Translations under genes and position numbers: made by a program | NCBI RefSeq assembly: GCF_001279695.1 | Contig: NZ_LGDD01000234.1 | Span: 1-64,000, forward strand | Length of the DNA: 64,000 bases | Origin: Streptomyces sp. WM6378 | GTDB taxonomy: Bacteria; Actinomycetota; Actinomycetes; Streptomycetales; Streptomycetaceae | Reading direction: 5' to 3' | In this document: positions 18,357-26,940 of the stretch, in pieces | Numbering within the stretch: position 1 is the first letter of the stretch | Layout of the letters: each line of letters starts with the position of its first letter | The notes under the pieces: generated by a model | Seen by the model: the letters and a program-made list of their open reading frames with translations, nothing else | Told to the model about the DNA's origin: nothing | Database searches by the model: none

Positions 18357-19828
18357 GCGCTCTCCTCGGCCGTCGTACGTCCCGTCGCGGCCTCGGCGCG
18401 GTCCGCCCCGACGGTACCGGTGGCGGGGGCGGTGCGGCCCGGCAGGAACAGGGTTGCGACCAGTGCGGCGAGGGCCGCGCCCGAGGCGATCAGGAACACC
18501 AGGAGATAGGCGTGGAGCGTCGGTGCGGTGTGCCCGCCGGCCTGGAAGGTGACGTTCGCCAGGACCGCGGCCACCACCGCGCTGCAGCAGGCCTGGCCGA
18601 CCGAACGCATCAGGGTGTTGAGCCCGTTCGCGGCGCCCGTCTCGCTCACCGGGACCGCGCGCATCACCAGGGCCGGCAGCGCCGAATAGGCGATCGCGGT
18701 GCCGCAGGACACCACCGTGGCCCCGGCGATGATCAGCGGCAGGCTGTGGCTGGTGAAGAACCGCACCCCGTAGCCCACCGCCATGACGGCGGCCGCCAGC
18801 GCGAGCGCGGCCTTCGGGCCGTACTTCGCCGAGATCTTGGCCGACACCGGGGACAGCGCCACCATCGCGAGCCCGCCCGGCAGCAGGCAGAGCCCGCTGA
18901 CCACGATGGACGCGCCGAGCCCGTACCCGGTGGCCTTCGGCTCCTGCACCATCTGCGCCGTGACCAGCGAGTTGGCGTAGAAGGCAAAGCCGATCAGGAG
19001 GGCCGCCACATTGGTGAGCAGCACCGCGGGCCGCGCCGAGACCCGCAGGTCCACCAGCGGCGAGCGGGTGCGCAGTTCGTACGCGCCCCACAGCGGCCAG
19101 ATCACCACGGCCGCGCCGAGCAGGGCGAGAGTGCGCGGCGAGGTCCAGCCCCAGTCGGCACCCTGGGTGATGGCCAGCAGCACCGCGACCAGCGCCGCCG
19201 AGAGCCCGAGCGCGCCCACGGCGTCGAACCGGCCGCGCGAGCGCAGCGGCGACTCGGGCACGCACCACAGGACCAGGGCGATGTCGAGCACCCCGAGCGC
19301 GGCCGACGCCCAGAACATGGTGTGCCAGTCGAAGTGCTCGACGACCAGCGCCGCGACGGGCAGTCCCACGGCCGCGCCGATGCCCAGCGTCGAACTCATC
19401 AGGGCCACCGACGAGAGCACCTTCGCGGGCGGCAGTTCGTCCCGCATGATGCTGATGCCCAGCGGAATCACCGCGAGCGCCGCCCCTTGCAGGGCGCGGC
19501 CCGCGATCAGGATCCCGATGTGCGAGCTCACCGCGCACATCACCGAGCCCGCCGTGAGCACCCCGAGCGAGACGAGCAGCAGCTTTCGCTTGCCGTACAT
19601 GTCACCGGCCCGGCCGAGCACCGGCGTGAAGACCGCCCCGGTGAGCAGCGTGACCGTGACCAGCCAGCTCGCCGCGGCCGGGGTGCTGCCGGTCAGCGCG
19701 GGCACATGCGGAAGCAGCGGCACCACCAGCGTCTGCATGACAGCCACGACCACGCCGCAGAACGCGAGGACCCCGACGAAGAAGCGGGGGCGCGGCGGGT
19801 CGGTGGCCGCGGGTATCGCTGGGGGCAT
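18353..19828 (-). CDS. MFS drug-efflux transporter (DHA2/EmrB-QacA type)
   Basis: A 491-residue transporter with about 14 hydrophobic segments. It shows the loop 2-3 motif GRAGDMYGKRKLLL, the motif-C-like GIGAAVGLPVAALVV stretch and the GRALQGAALAVIPLG helix common to drug:proton antiporters. It should export small hydrophobic compounds across the cytoplasmic membrane using proton motive force. ATG 19828 follows GGAGA at a 5-base spacing; an upstream in-frame start would add a poorly biased extension. It is translationally coupled to the TetR gene downstream. Confidence 0.9.
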   Translation of the reverse strand: MPPAIPAATDPPRPRFFVGVLAFCGVVVAVMQTLVVPLLPHVPALTGSTPAAASWLVTVTLLTGAVFTPVLGRAGDMYGKRKLLLVSLGVLTAGSVMCAVSSHIGILIAGRALQGAALAVIPLGISIMRDELPPAKVLSSVALMSSTLGIGAAVGLPVAALVVEHFDWHTMFWASAALGVLDIALVLWCVPESPLRSRGRFDAVGALGLSAALVAVLLAITQGADWGWTSPRTLALLGAAVVIWPLWGAYELRTRSPLVDLRVSARPAVLLTNVAALLIGFAFYANSLVTAQMVQEPKATGYGLGASIVVSGLCLLPGGLAMVALSPVSAKISAKYGPKAALALAAAVMAVGYGVRFFTSHSLPLIIAGATVVSCGTAIAYSALPALVMRAVPVSETGAANGLNTLMRSVGQACCSAVVAAVLANVTFQAGGHTAPTLHAYLLVFLIASGAALAALVATLFLPGRTAPATGTVGADRAEAATGRTTAEESA

Positions 19829-19933
19829 GACTCTCCGTATGACTGGAATGAGGGCAGGGGTGTACGTCCGTTCACCCCCAGGGTAAACGCTTGTGCACCC
19901 CCTGTTGCCCACCGGGGCGGTCTCTCCTCGGGG

Positions 19934-19993
19934 TCAGTCCTTCGCGCTCCGGTGCCTGCGGTAGTGCCGGGCGGCGCGGGCCCGGTTCCCGCA
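19934..19993 (-). pseudogene. Remnant of a CGNR zinc-finger protein gene (C-terminus only)
   Basis: On this strand bases 19993 down to 19934 encode CGNRARAARHYRRHRSAKD followed by TGA. CGNR-x-R/K-x-x-x-x-x-R is the diagnostic end of the CGNR zinc-finger family (DNA-binding regulators). Just upstream the frame stays open but loses the expected R-W-C-x-M segment containing the other zinc cysteines, so only the last 19 codons survive. Confidence 0.5.
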
Positions 19994-20090
19994 GGACGGC
20001 CCGGCCGACCGCGACCAGCCGCCGGGCCTCGCCTTCCACGTCCTGGGCGAGGGCCGACGGCTGACCACGCACTACCGCGTGGTGATCTAG
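19965..20090 (+). pseudogene. Possible remnant of a second gene 3' end
   Basis: This frame is open from 19965 to TAG 20088-20090 and ends GLAFHVLGEGRRLTTHYRVVI, which looks like genuine protein with alternating strands, but has no start codon with a ribosome site and overlaps the opposite-strand CGNR remnant. I do not recognise the parent family. It overlaps the stop of the hydrolase gene by 4 bases. Confidence 0.3.
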
Positions 20091-21634
20091 CCCCGCACCG
20101 CGGGCTGCGGCAACGGCGTGCCCGCGCACGTCGTGTCCTTCGCGGGCAGCGTGCCGTCGAGGAGGTAGTTCTCGACGTAGCCGTCCGCGCACGCGTTGCC
20201 GGTCTGGAACTGGCCGTGATCGCCGTCGTCCACGGTGATCAGGCGTGAGCCCGCAAGTGCGCGATGGGCGCGCAGCGCGCCCTCGTAGTAAGCCGCCGGG
20301 TCGTGCGTCGAGTTGAGCATCAGGACCGGCGGCAGCCCCTTCCCGGTCACCTTGATGTGCGGCGCCTTCGACCGCGGCCAGTTCGCGCAGACGGCGGCGA
20401 ACGTCAACTCCCTTGCCCCGGCAAGGGGGTTGACGCGCGTTGCCTCGGCGCTCTTGGCCACCCAGTAGCCGCTGTCGCGCGTCCACGACGTGTCGCCGCA
20501 GGTGACCGCGAAGAAGTCGGCGAAGTAGTTGGCACCCATGAGGTGTTGGAGCTGCTCGGCGACCTTCTTCTTCGCGTCCGCCGGAGCGCTGTCGGGGTGT
20601 TCGAGCAGGCCCATCAGTGAGGCGAAGTCCCGGAACCTGTCGCCCGCGTTGTACATCGCGTTCGTGGCGGCGGCGTCGAGGTGGTTGGGTGTGATCACGG
20701 TGCCGTCGAGGTCGAGCGGGTGGTCGTGCAGCGAGGCCCGCAGCCGCTCGTAGGACGCCTTGGCCTCGGCGGGGGTGCGGCCCTGGTGGTAGGTGGCGTC
20801 GTTCTTCGCCAGCCACGGCAGGAAGTCCTGCTCGAACCGGCGCTGGAAGCTCATCGGCTGCCCCGTCAAGAACGACTCCCAACTGCCGGCGAAGTCGACG
20901 TTGCTGTCCAGGACGACCCGCTCGACCCGGCGCGGGAACTCGGTCGCGTAGTACGCCCCGAGGACGGTGGCGTAGGACGGCCCGTAGTAGGACACCTTGT
21001 CCGCGCCGAGCAGCGACCGGTACAGATCCATGTCGTGCACCGCCTGGTCGGTGGTGATGTACGACAGCAGGTCACCCGAATTGCGCTCGCAGTCCGCGAC
21101 GAAGTCACGAGCCCTGTCGAACGTGGCGCGCAGCGCCTGCGGTGAACGGTCCCGCAGGTCCCCGCTGTTGAAGAAGCCGTCGACCTTGTCCTGGTCCGAG
21201 CAGACCACGTTGGTGCTCGCCCCGACCCCGCGCTGGTCGAAGCTGACGACGTCGTACGCCGCCGAAAGCTTCGGGCTGTGCTCGGTCAGGTTGGCCGGGC
21301 GCTGGTAGCCCGAGGAGCCGGGCCCGCCCGCCGCCATCATGAGCACGCCCTGCCGCTTGGCCGGGTCGGTCGCCCGGTGCCGGGACACCTGGATGCTGAG
21401 GCTCGGCCCGGCGTCGGGGTGGTACCAGTCGCGGGGCACGGCCATCGTGGCGCACTCCAGCGTGCCGGACACGCACGGCTGCCAGTCGAGCCGCTGGAGG
21501 CGGTAGCGGTCGGGCACGGGCGGGGTGGTGCTCTTCGCGGCGGCGCTCGCCGCACCGGCCGGCAGGGCCGCCGCGGCGAGCAGCCCGCACGCGGCGGCCG
21601 CGGCCCAACGGGCCGGCTTCCTGAACAACTGCAT
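20087..21634 (-). CDS. Secreted TAP-like alpha/beta hydrolase (tripeptidyl aminopeptidase family)
   Basis: A 515-residue exported hydrolase. Residues 1-33 are a signal peptide. The alpha/beta-hydrolase core has the oxyanion segment GGPGSSG (103-109), the FDQRGVGAS strand, the presumed nucleophile Ser220 in GPSYA, Asp in NSTHDP (about 449) and His in GDHGQF (about 476), plus the C-terminal TAP-like domain with paired cysteines (TCGDTSW, ACADGY). Streptomyces Tap enzymes remove N-terminal tripeptides from secreted proteins. The nucleophile elbow is G-x-S-x-A rather than the usual G-x-S-x-G, which is worth noting. The gene is probably monocistronic. Confidence 0.88.
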   Translation of the reverse strand: MQLFRKPARWAAAAACGLLAAAALPAGAASAAAKSTTPPVPDRYRLQRLDWQPCVSGTLECATMAVPRDWYHPDAGPSLSIQVSRHRATDPAKRQGVLMMAAGGPGSSGYQRPANLTEHSPKLSAAYDVVSFDQRGVGASTNVVCSDQDKVDGFFNSGDLRDRSPQALRATFDRARDFVADCERNSGDLLSYITTDQAVHDMDLYRSLLGADKVSYYGPSYATVLGAYYATEFPRRVERVVLDSNVDFAGSWESFLTGQPMSFQRRFEQDFLPWLAKNDATYHQGRTPAEAKASYERLRASLHDHPLDLDGTVITPNHLDAAATNAMYNAGDRFRDFASLMGLLEHPDSAPADAKKKVAEQLQHLMGANYFADFFAVTCGDTSWTRDSGYWVAKSAEATRVNPLAGARELTFAAVCANWPRSKAPHIKVTGKGLPPVLMLNSTHDPAAYYEGALRAHRALAGSRLITVDDGDHGQFQTGNACADGYVENYLLDGTLPAKDTTCAGTPLPQPAVRG

Positions 21635-21767
21635 GTGTTTCTCTCCCCGTTGGGATCGCTCGCCTTGCGGTGAATCGGTCGAACAGATCGTCCACCGCCC
21701 GGGACCCCTGCCGCGATCCGGTCACCACCCGGATCGGGGGTGGCACGAATGCCACCCCCGAGGTGGT

Positions 21768-22670
21768 TCAGGGACCCGTCGGCGGGAACGGCACGGCCTT
21801 CAGGACCGGCAGCAGCTTCTCCTCCTCGTAGATCAGGTGAGCGGTCAACTCCTTTGTCATAGCGTCTAGTTGGGTGCGGAAGTCGAAGGGGTCGGCCGTG
21901 CTGAGCGTGTCGAGCAGTGCGACGAGGCCGCCCTGGATGCGGGCCACCGTCTCGTGCTCCTCGCGCAGCCGCTCCAGGGCGTCGCCCAGCGCGGGGTGGT
22001 ACTGCGCGAGCCCCGGGAACATGTGGTGGTCCTCGGCGGTGTGGTGGAACTCCAGCGCCTGGCAGAACGCCAGGCAGTGCTGACGCAGTTGGAGGCCGAG
22101 CCCCGGAGCCGGGGCGTCGCCCGGGCCCTCGTGCGCGGCCCGCGCGGTGAAGTACGCGTCGGCCTCGGTGGCGACGTGCCGCAGCTGGGTGCGCAGCCAG
22201 GTGTGCACCTCCATGAGCTTGTCGGCCAGGTTGGTGACCTCGCGCGGTGCCTCGGGTCCGGGCTCCGGCCGCTCCAGAACCACGACCGGCAGGGTCCGTT
22301 CGGTCCCGGCCTGGTAGTCGCCGTATCCGGGCAGCACCCGCACGATCCGCGCGAACAGCCGCTCGCGGCGCGCCCCCTCGGCGGGTACGGCGATCGCTTC
22401 GAACTGCTCGGCGCCGAGTTCCACCCGCACCACGGGACGGGCCAGCAGGTTGTGGTACCAGTCGGGGTGGCTCGGCGCGCCGAGGTTGGAGCCGACGACC
22501 ATCAGGCGGCCGCCGTCCCGGACGTAGGCCAGGGGGACGGTGTGCGACTCACCGGACTTCGCGCCGGTGGTGGTCAGCAGGAGCAGGTCGCCGCCCTCGA
22601 AGGGGCCGCCGACCTTTCCGGCGTTGGCCCGGAACTCCTCGATGACGCGCTGGTTGAAGGACATGGTCAT
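21768..22670 (-). CDS. F420-type nitroreductase (DDN) fused to hemerythrin domain
   Basis: A 300-residue two-domain cytoplasmic protein. Residues 1-135 match the deazaflavin-dependent nitroreductase (DDN/FDOR-A) fold: LLLLTTTGAKSGESHTVPLAYV, then GGRLMVVGSNLGAPSHPDWYHNLLARP. Residues about 145-292 form a hemerythrin HHE domain, with candidate diiron ligands His156, His209/210, Glu213, His239, His278 and Glu282. DDN enzymes use F420H2 to reduce quinones or nitro compounds; hemerythrins bind O2, NO or act as iron/redox sensors. The fusion suggests an F420H2-driven reaction coupled to a diiron centre. A GGGAGA site precedes the ATG. It appears monocistronic. Confidence 0.9.
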   Translation of the reverse strand: MTMSFNQRVIEEFRANAGKVGGPFEGGDLLLLTTTGAKSGESHTVPLAYVRDGGRLMVVGSNLGAPSHPDWYHNLLARPVVRVELGAEQFEAIAVPAEGARRERLFARIVRVLPGYGDYQAGTERTLPVVVLERPEPGPEAPREVTNLADKLMEVHTWLRTQLRHVATEADAYFTARAAHEGPGDAPAPGLGLQLRQHCLAFCQALEFHHTAEDHHMFPGLAQYHPALGDALERLREEHETVARIQGGLVALLDTLSTADPFDFRTQLDAMTKELTAHLIYEEEKLLPVLKAVPFPPTGP

Positions 22671-23038
22671 GCGGTGTGGGATCTCCCAAGAATCAAGGTG
22701 TGTGGATGCTCGCGATGTGGCGCGGCAACGCCGTCCCCGGCACGCGCGGCGGTGGACGGTCGCCGAAAGGGGCGGCGGCCGTCACGAAAGGCGGGGCGTA
22801 TCCGGGTCGTCGCACGGCGGTGCGGGGCGCCGCTCGGGACGGGTGGACGACGTGCGCGGAGGCTGTCGTCAGGCGGGGGATGCGGAGTGTGAACTCATGA
22901 CACGGTCCCTCGAAAAGGGTGTCCGCCCGACTGCCGGCCGGCCCACTGCTCTTTGACCGGCGTCACGCGACACGCGGGCCATTACAGCCAGCCGCGCTCC
23001 ACGGTGTCAACCCCGCGGCCCGGCACGGCTCCGGCCGG
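22671..23038. other. Intergenic region upstream of the nitroreductase-hemerythrin gene
   Basis: A 368-bp spacer between two same-strand genes. The only notable item is a 9-codon open frame on the minus strand (22869-22898, MSSHSASPA) preceded by GAGGGA, which could be a leader peptide or chance. No clear terminator hairpin with perfect arms was seen. Confidence 0.4.
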
Positions 23039-23710
23039 TCATGCCTGCGCCAGCGTGTTCCAGAACATCGACTCGTAGGTCTGGAGCAGCCGCCCGTAGT
23101 GCGCCCCGCTGCCGACGCCCTCGCCGTGCTCGTCGTCCGAGCCGGCGGCGACCGCCGCGACAGCCTGCTGTTCGAGCTCGGGGGCCGGGCCCGCGAAGAA
23201 GTCGAAGAACCCGCACGCCTGGTCGGTGAACCCGTACCGGGTGCGCAGCGCCGCGGCCACCCGCGCGCAATAGCCGCCCCAGGCGGCGAAGTTGGCGGTC
23301 AGCGCGAGGGCCACGCTCGGCGGTTCGCCGTTCAGCGCCAGCCACGCCACATACGCCGGATAGGCCTGGCAGCCCGCCTTCGTCTCGTACTGGCCGATGG
23401 CCTGCGGGGTGAGCCCGCAGGCGCTCTCGTACGCGCCGAGCCGTTCGAGCGCCAGCGTCTCGCCCACCACGAGCGAGCCGAAGAACTCCGCGCACGCCGT
23501 GCCCCTGCCCGAGCGTTCGGCCAGGAGCTCGAAGGCGCGCCGGTCGGAGGCGATGATGTGGCGCTGCTCCAGGGCGAGCCCGGCGAGCGCGGACAGCGGT
23601 GCGGTCCCGGCCTCGACGAGCGGCACGAGCAGATTGTCGTCCGCCGCGGGGGCGAGCGCGGCCGACGTCGCCGCGATGATGTCCTTGGCCGTGCGCGTCT
23701 GACGAGTCAT
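23039..23710 (-). CDS. TenA/PqqC-like haem-oxygenase-fold protein
   Basis: A 223-residue all-helical protein related to the TenA/THI-4/PQQC superfamily. The early helix LALEQRHIIASDRRAFELLAER (about 45-66) with Glu48, His51 and Asp56, and the FFGSLVVGETLALERLGAYE helix (about 76-95), are the recognisable parts. TenA proper hydrolyses aminopyrimidine using an active-site Cys. Related family members include diiron oxygenases, and the acidic/His residues seen here leave that possibility open. The start was moved to the ATG at 23710, which has AGAGGG at an 8-base spacing. It lies 70 bp downstream of a P450 on the same strand, so both probably act in one pathway. No thiamine genes are nearby. Confidence 0.75.
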   Translation of the reverse strand: MTRQTRTAKDIIAATSAALAPAADDNLLVPLVEAGTAPLSALAGLALEQRHIIASDRRAFELLAERSGRGTACAEFFGSLVVGETLALERLGAYESACGLTPQAIGQYETKAGCQAYPAYVAWLALNGEPPSVALALTANFAAWGGYCARVAAALRTRYGFTDQACGFFDFFAGPAPELEQQAVAAVAAGSDDEHGEGVGSGAHYGRLLQTYESMFWNTLAQA

Positions 23711-23780
23711 CAGGGACCCTCTTCGCAAGAATGCCGGTGCGGTCCCGTCCAGCGTCTCACGCGGCCCCGCCTTCGCGTGC

Positions 23781-24998
23781 TCACCAGGTGACGGGCAGCC
23801 CGCGAAGGCCGCACACCCGGCTTCCCGTCGTCCAGGTCAGCTCCTCGGCCGGGACGGCGAGCGCGAGCCCCGGCAGGCGTCGTACGACCGCTTCGAGGGC
23901 GGTCCGGACCTCCACCCGGGCGAGATGCGCGCCGAGGCAGAAGTGCGGCCCGTGGCCGAAGGAGAGGTGCTTGCTGTCGGTGCGGCGGATGTCGAACCGG
24001 CCGGGCTCGGGAAACCGTACGGGGTCGTCATTGGCCGCCACCATCGGGGCGAGCACCGCCCGGCCCCGGGCCACCGCGGCGCCCGACGGCAGCGTCACAT
24101 CCGCCGTCGCCACCCGCAGCAGCGCCCCGTGGCCGGGAATCTGCAGGCGCAGGATCTCCTCGACCGCGTCCGGCAGCAGTCCCGGATCGGCCCGCAGCGC
24201 GGCGAGCTCGGCCGGGTGGCGCAGCAGGGTGAGGACGCCGCGCGCGATGACGTGGGCGGTGGTCTCGTGGCCCGCGACGATCAGCCCGCACACCATCCGC
24301 ACCAGCTCCGCCTCGCTGAGCCGGTCGCCCTCGTCGCGCGCCTCGATCAGCGCGTCGACGAGGTCGCCGCCGGGCGCCCGGCGGTGCTCGGCCACCAGGG
24401 CCTCGGCGTACGTCCCGAACTCGGCCAAAGCCCGCCGCCGCTCGTCGGCCGCGGCCGGCGTCAGCGAGAGCAGGGCGTCCGACCAGGCCCGGAAGAGCCC
24501 GCTGTCCTTCGCGGGCACCCCTAGCAGCCGGCAGATCACCTCGACGGGCAGCGCGAACGCGTACGAGGCGAGGAGATCGGTCGGCGGCCCCGCATCGACG
24601 ATGCCGTCCAGGAGCTCCTCGGCGATGGCGCGCACCTGCGGGCGCCGGGCCTCCGCGCGGCGCGGCGTGAACGCGCCCTGCACGATGCGCCGCAACCGCG
24701 CGTGCTCGGGGCCGTCCATGCTGGTCAGCGCGCCCGGATCCGCGCCAAGCGCGTCGCCGGGCAGCATCCGGGGCGCGCCCGGGTAGCGGAGGTCGCGCGA
24801 GAAGGACGCGCCCGCGAGCACCTCGCGGATGTCGTCGTACGCCGTGGCGAGCAGCACCTCGTCGCCGCTGGGCAGCGTGACGGGCCCCAGCGGACACTCC
24901 GTACGCCGCCGCCGGTACTCCTCGGGGCAGCCGCCCAGCGGACCGGGCGGGAAGGGGAACGACCCGCTGTCGTGCGGGGGTTGCGACACCTCGGCCAT
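23781..24998 (-). CDS. Cytochrome P450
   Basis: A 405-residue bacterial P450. The I-helix motif AGHETT is near residue 240, the E-x-x-R of the K helix is EEILRLQ with Arg, and the haem-binding loop FGHGPHFCLGAHLAR puts the ligand at Cys354. The N-terminus (PFPPGPLGGCPEEYRRRR) resembles P450s from secondary-metabolite clusters such as CYP107. No ferredoxin is adjacent. It is the upstream gene of a probable two-gene operon with the TenA-like protein. The substrate cannot be predicted. Confidence 0.93.
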   Translation of the reverse strand: MAEVSQPPHDSGSFPFPPGPLGGCPEEYRRRRTECPLGPVTLPSGDEVLLATAYDDIREVLAGASFSRDLRYPGAPRMLPGDALGADPGALTSMDGPEHARLRRIVQGAFTPRRAEARRPQVRAIAEELLDGIVDAGPPTDLLASYAFALPVEVICRLLGVPAKDSGLFRAWSDALLSLTPAAADERRRALAEFGTYAEALVAEHRRAPGGDLVDALIEARDEGDRLSEAELVRMVCGLIVAGHETTAHVIARGVLTLLRHPAELAALRADPGLLPDAVEEILRLQIPGHGALLRVATADVTLPSGAAVARGRAVLAPMVAANDDPVRFPEPGRFDIRRTDSKHLSFGHGPHFCLGAHLARVEVRTALEAVVRRLPGLALAVPAEELTWTTGSRVCGLRGLPVTW

Positions 24999-25131
24999 GA
25001 CGGCGGCTCCTCTCGGCCGGCCGCCGGCACCTGTCGGGCGGCTTCGCCGAGCATCGCATCTGACGCACCGTCATGTCATCGGCCGGGCGCCAGGGAAGTT
25101 GCCCGAGGCGGCGATTTGGGCCGGGCGGCCC

Positions 25132-26271
25132 TCAGGCGGGCACGGAGGCGGACCGGCGCCTTCGCCTGCGGTCCCGGGTTCTGTCGCGCTGCGGCCACAG
25201 CAGCACGTACGCCGTCGAGACGACCACGAACGCGAGCCGGATCAGCCCCCGCGCCGCATCGTCGGGCACCACGAACACGCTCCCGTACAGCGTCAGGAGC
25301 GCGAGCCAGCTCCACCACGGGACCAGCCTGCGCTGGCCGATCACGTCCCACAGGAGGGTCCCGAGCAGGACCGACGCCGTGTAGTACGTGTAGACGCTGG
25401 GGTCCAGGACGATCCGCGCGTTCGCGCCGAGCAGCACTACCGCCGCCCACCGCCCCCGCCACACCGCGATCGCGCCGAGCAGCAGACCGAGGGCCGCCTG
25501 CGCGGGGCGGTCCCAGCCGGGCGTCTCGGCGTCGGCCACCCCGAGCCAGCGCAGCGCGGACGCGGGCTGGTTGGGTATCGCGAAACCGGCGGCCGACATC
25601 GAGTGCGGGTTGGTGAGGAAGAACGGCGCCCAGGCGACGGCGACCACCGCCGCGCACCACAGCCCCGCCCGCAGCCACTGGTGGCGCGGTAGCGCGAAGA
25701 GCAGCGCGGCGAACGTCACCGCAGTCGGCTTCGAGTCCATCGCGAGCGCGAGCCACACCCCGGTGCCCACCGCGCTGTCGCGGGTCACCGAGCGGACGGC
25801 GAGCGCGGTGAAGAACAGCGCGAGCACGTCGTCGAGGTGGCCGAAGCGCACCGACACCTCGATCCACATCGGGATGAAGGCGAGACCGGCGATGAGCACC
25901 CGCTGCCGCAGCCGCTGGTGGTTGGTGCCGGTCCCCAGGAAGTACCAGGCGGCGCTGCGCCCGGCGAGCACCACGATCACCAGGCCGAGCACCGACATCA
26001 GGAGCGCGGCCAGGAACTGGCCGGTCCGTTCGGGGAACGGGTTGAAGAGCCCGGCCGTCAGGAAGCTGACCGGGCCCATCTGGAGCTCGGGGTGGTGGGC
26101 GTAGAGGTTGAGCCCGCCGGTGCCGTCACCGGAAGGGCCCTGGAAGATGAGTTCGCCGCCGGCCCGCAGATAGTGCCAGGAGAAGCCGCCGTTGGGCTCC
26201 ACCACGGCGAACCACAGCGCGGTCCATGCGGAGAGCAGGATCAGATGCATCCTCTGACTGATGGCCGGCAC
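25132..26271 (-). CDS. GT87/DUF2029-like polytopic membrane protein
   Basis: A 379-residue membrane protein with about nine to ten hydrophobic segments and an Arg-rich C-terminus. The loop after an early helix reads NLYAHHPELQMGP, and later FGHLDDVLALFF; acidic pairs in such loops are typical of GT-C polyprenol-phosphate mannosyltransferases (GT87 group). If so it would transfer a sugar from a lipid donor on the outer face of the membrane. The assignment rests on topology and these short motifs, so it is tentative. It starts just upstream of, and is divergent from, the MarR-ABC operon. Confidence 0.7.
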   Translation of the reverse strand: MPAISQRMHLILLSAWTALWFAVVEPNGGFSWHYLRAGGELIFQGPSGDGTGGLNLYAHHPELQMGPVSFLTAGLFNPFPERTGQFLAALLMSVLGLVIVVLAGRSAAWYFLGTGTNHQRLRQRVLIAGLAFIPMWIEVSVRFGHLDDVLALFFTALAVRSVTRDSAVGTGVWLALAMDSKPTAVTFAALLFALPRHQWLRAGLWCAAVVAVAWAPFFLTNPHSMSAAGFAIPNQPASALRWLGVADAETPGWDRPAQAALGLLLGAIAVWRGRWAAVVLLGANARIVLDPSVYTYYTASVLLGTLLWDVIGQRRLVPWWSWLALLTLYGSVFVVPDDAARGLIRLAFVVVSTAYVLLWPQRDRTRDRRRRRRSASVPA

Positions 26272-26446
26272 GTGCGTTCAGCTCCTGTTTCCCTGCCCGT
26301 TGCGAATGGCGTTGCGTGGAGCACGGGAGGCCCCGGGGAAAGATGTCATGCGGGCCGAGTCCGTTCTCACAGTGGGTCCACATGTGCTCGTCGCCACACT
26401 CCGCGGGGTCCCTGCCGCGCGTGGGTCTGGGCAGGGGTCTGGCCGA

Positions 26447-26469
26447 TACCTCTCAGTGAGAGATAAAAT
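26447..26469 (+). promoter_or_regulatory. Operator-like dyad and -10 element of the marR-ABC operon
   Basis: CTCTC-AGT-GAGAG (26450-26462), flanked by TA on both sides, is an inverted repeat overlapping TAAAAT (26464-26469), a good -10 box. The ATG begins at 26476, only six bases past the -10 element, so the mRNA may be leaderless. MarR proteins typically bind such dyads in their own promoters. Confidence 0.55.
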
Positions 26470-26475
26470 AGGGGC

Positions 26476-26940
26476 ATGGCTGTCGAAGAGGCCGAACCGT
26501 TCGACGACTCCTTCGCCGATGTGCTCGCCGGTGTCCAGCGGCTCGTCCGGCGGCGACTGCGCCGCGGGCTCACCGTGCCCCGGCTGCGCGGGGCCCACAT
26601 CGAGCTGCTCAGACTCGTCGCCGGCCGGCCCGGCATCGGGGTGTCGGCCGCCGCCAAGGAGCTGTACCTCGCGGGCAATTCGGTCTCCACGCTGGTCAAC
26701 CAGCTGGTCAAGGACGGATACATGCGGCGCGAGACCGATCCGGGCGACCGCCGCTCGGCCCGGCTGTACGCGACGCCCGCCGCGGTCGAGCGACTGCGCG
26801 ACTGGCAGCGGCGCCGCGCCGCGCTCGTCCGGGAGCAGGTGGCGCGCCTGGACGCGGCCGACCGGGCCGCCCTCGCCGCGGCCCTGCCCGCCCTGCGCCG
26901 GCTCGCCGAGAACCTGCACGAGGAAGCGGAGGGGTCATGA
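26476..26940 (+). CDS. MarR-family transcriptional regulator
   Basis: A 154-residue MarR protein. The winged helix lies at about 45-105 (LRGAHIELLRLVAGRPGIGVSAAAKEL, GNSVSTLVNQLVKDGYMRRETDPGDRRSARLYAT), including the wing sequence D-P-G-D-R-R that is diagnostic. It should repress the operon it heads and respond to a small molecule. Its stop overlaps the start of the ABC ATPase gene (ATGA), so the three genes MarR-ATPase-permease are translationally coupled. The dyad at its own promoter suggests autoregulation. Confidence 0.93.
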   Translation: MAVEEAEPFDDSFADVLAGVQRLVRRRLRRGLTVPRLRGAHIELLRLVAGRPGIGVSAAAKELYLAGNSVSTLVNQLVKDGYMRRETDPGDRRSARLYATPAAVERLRDWQRRRAALVREQVARLDAADRAALAAALPALRRLAENLHEEAEGS

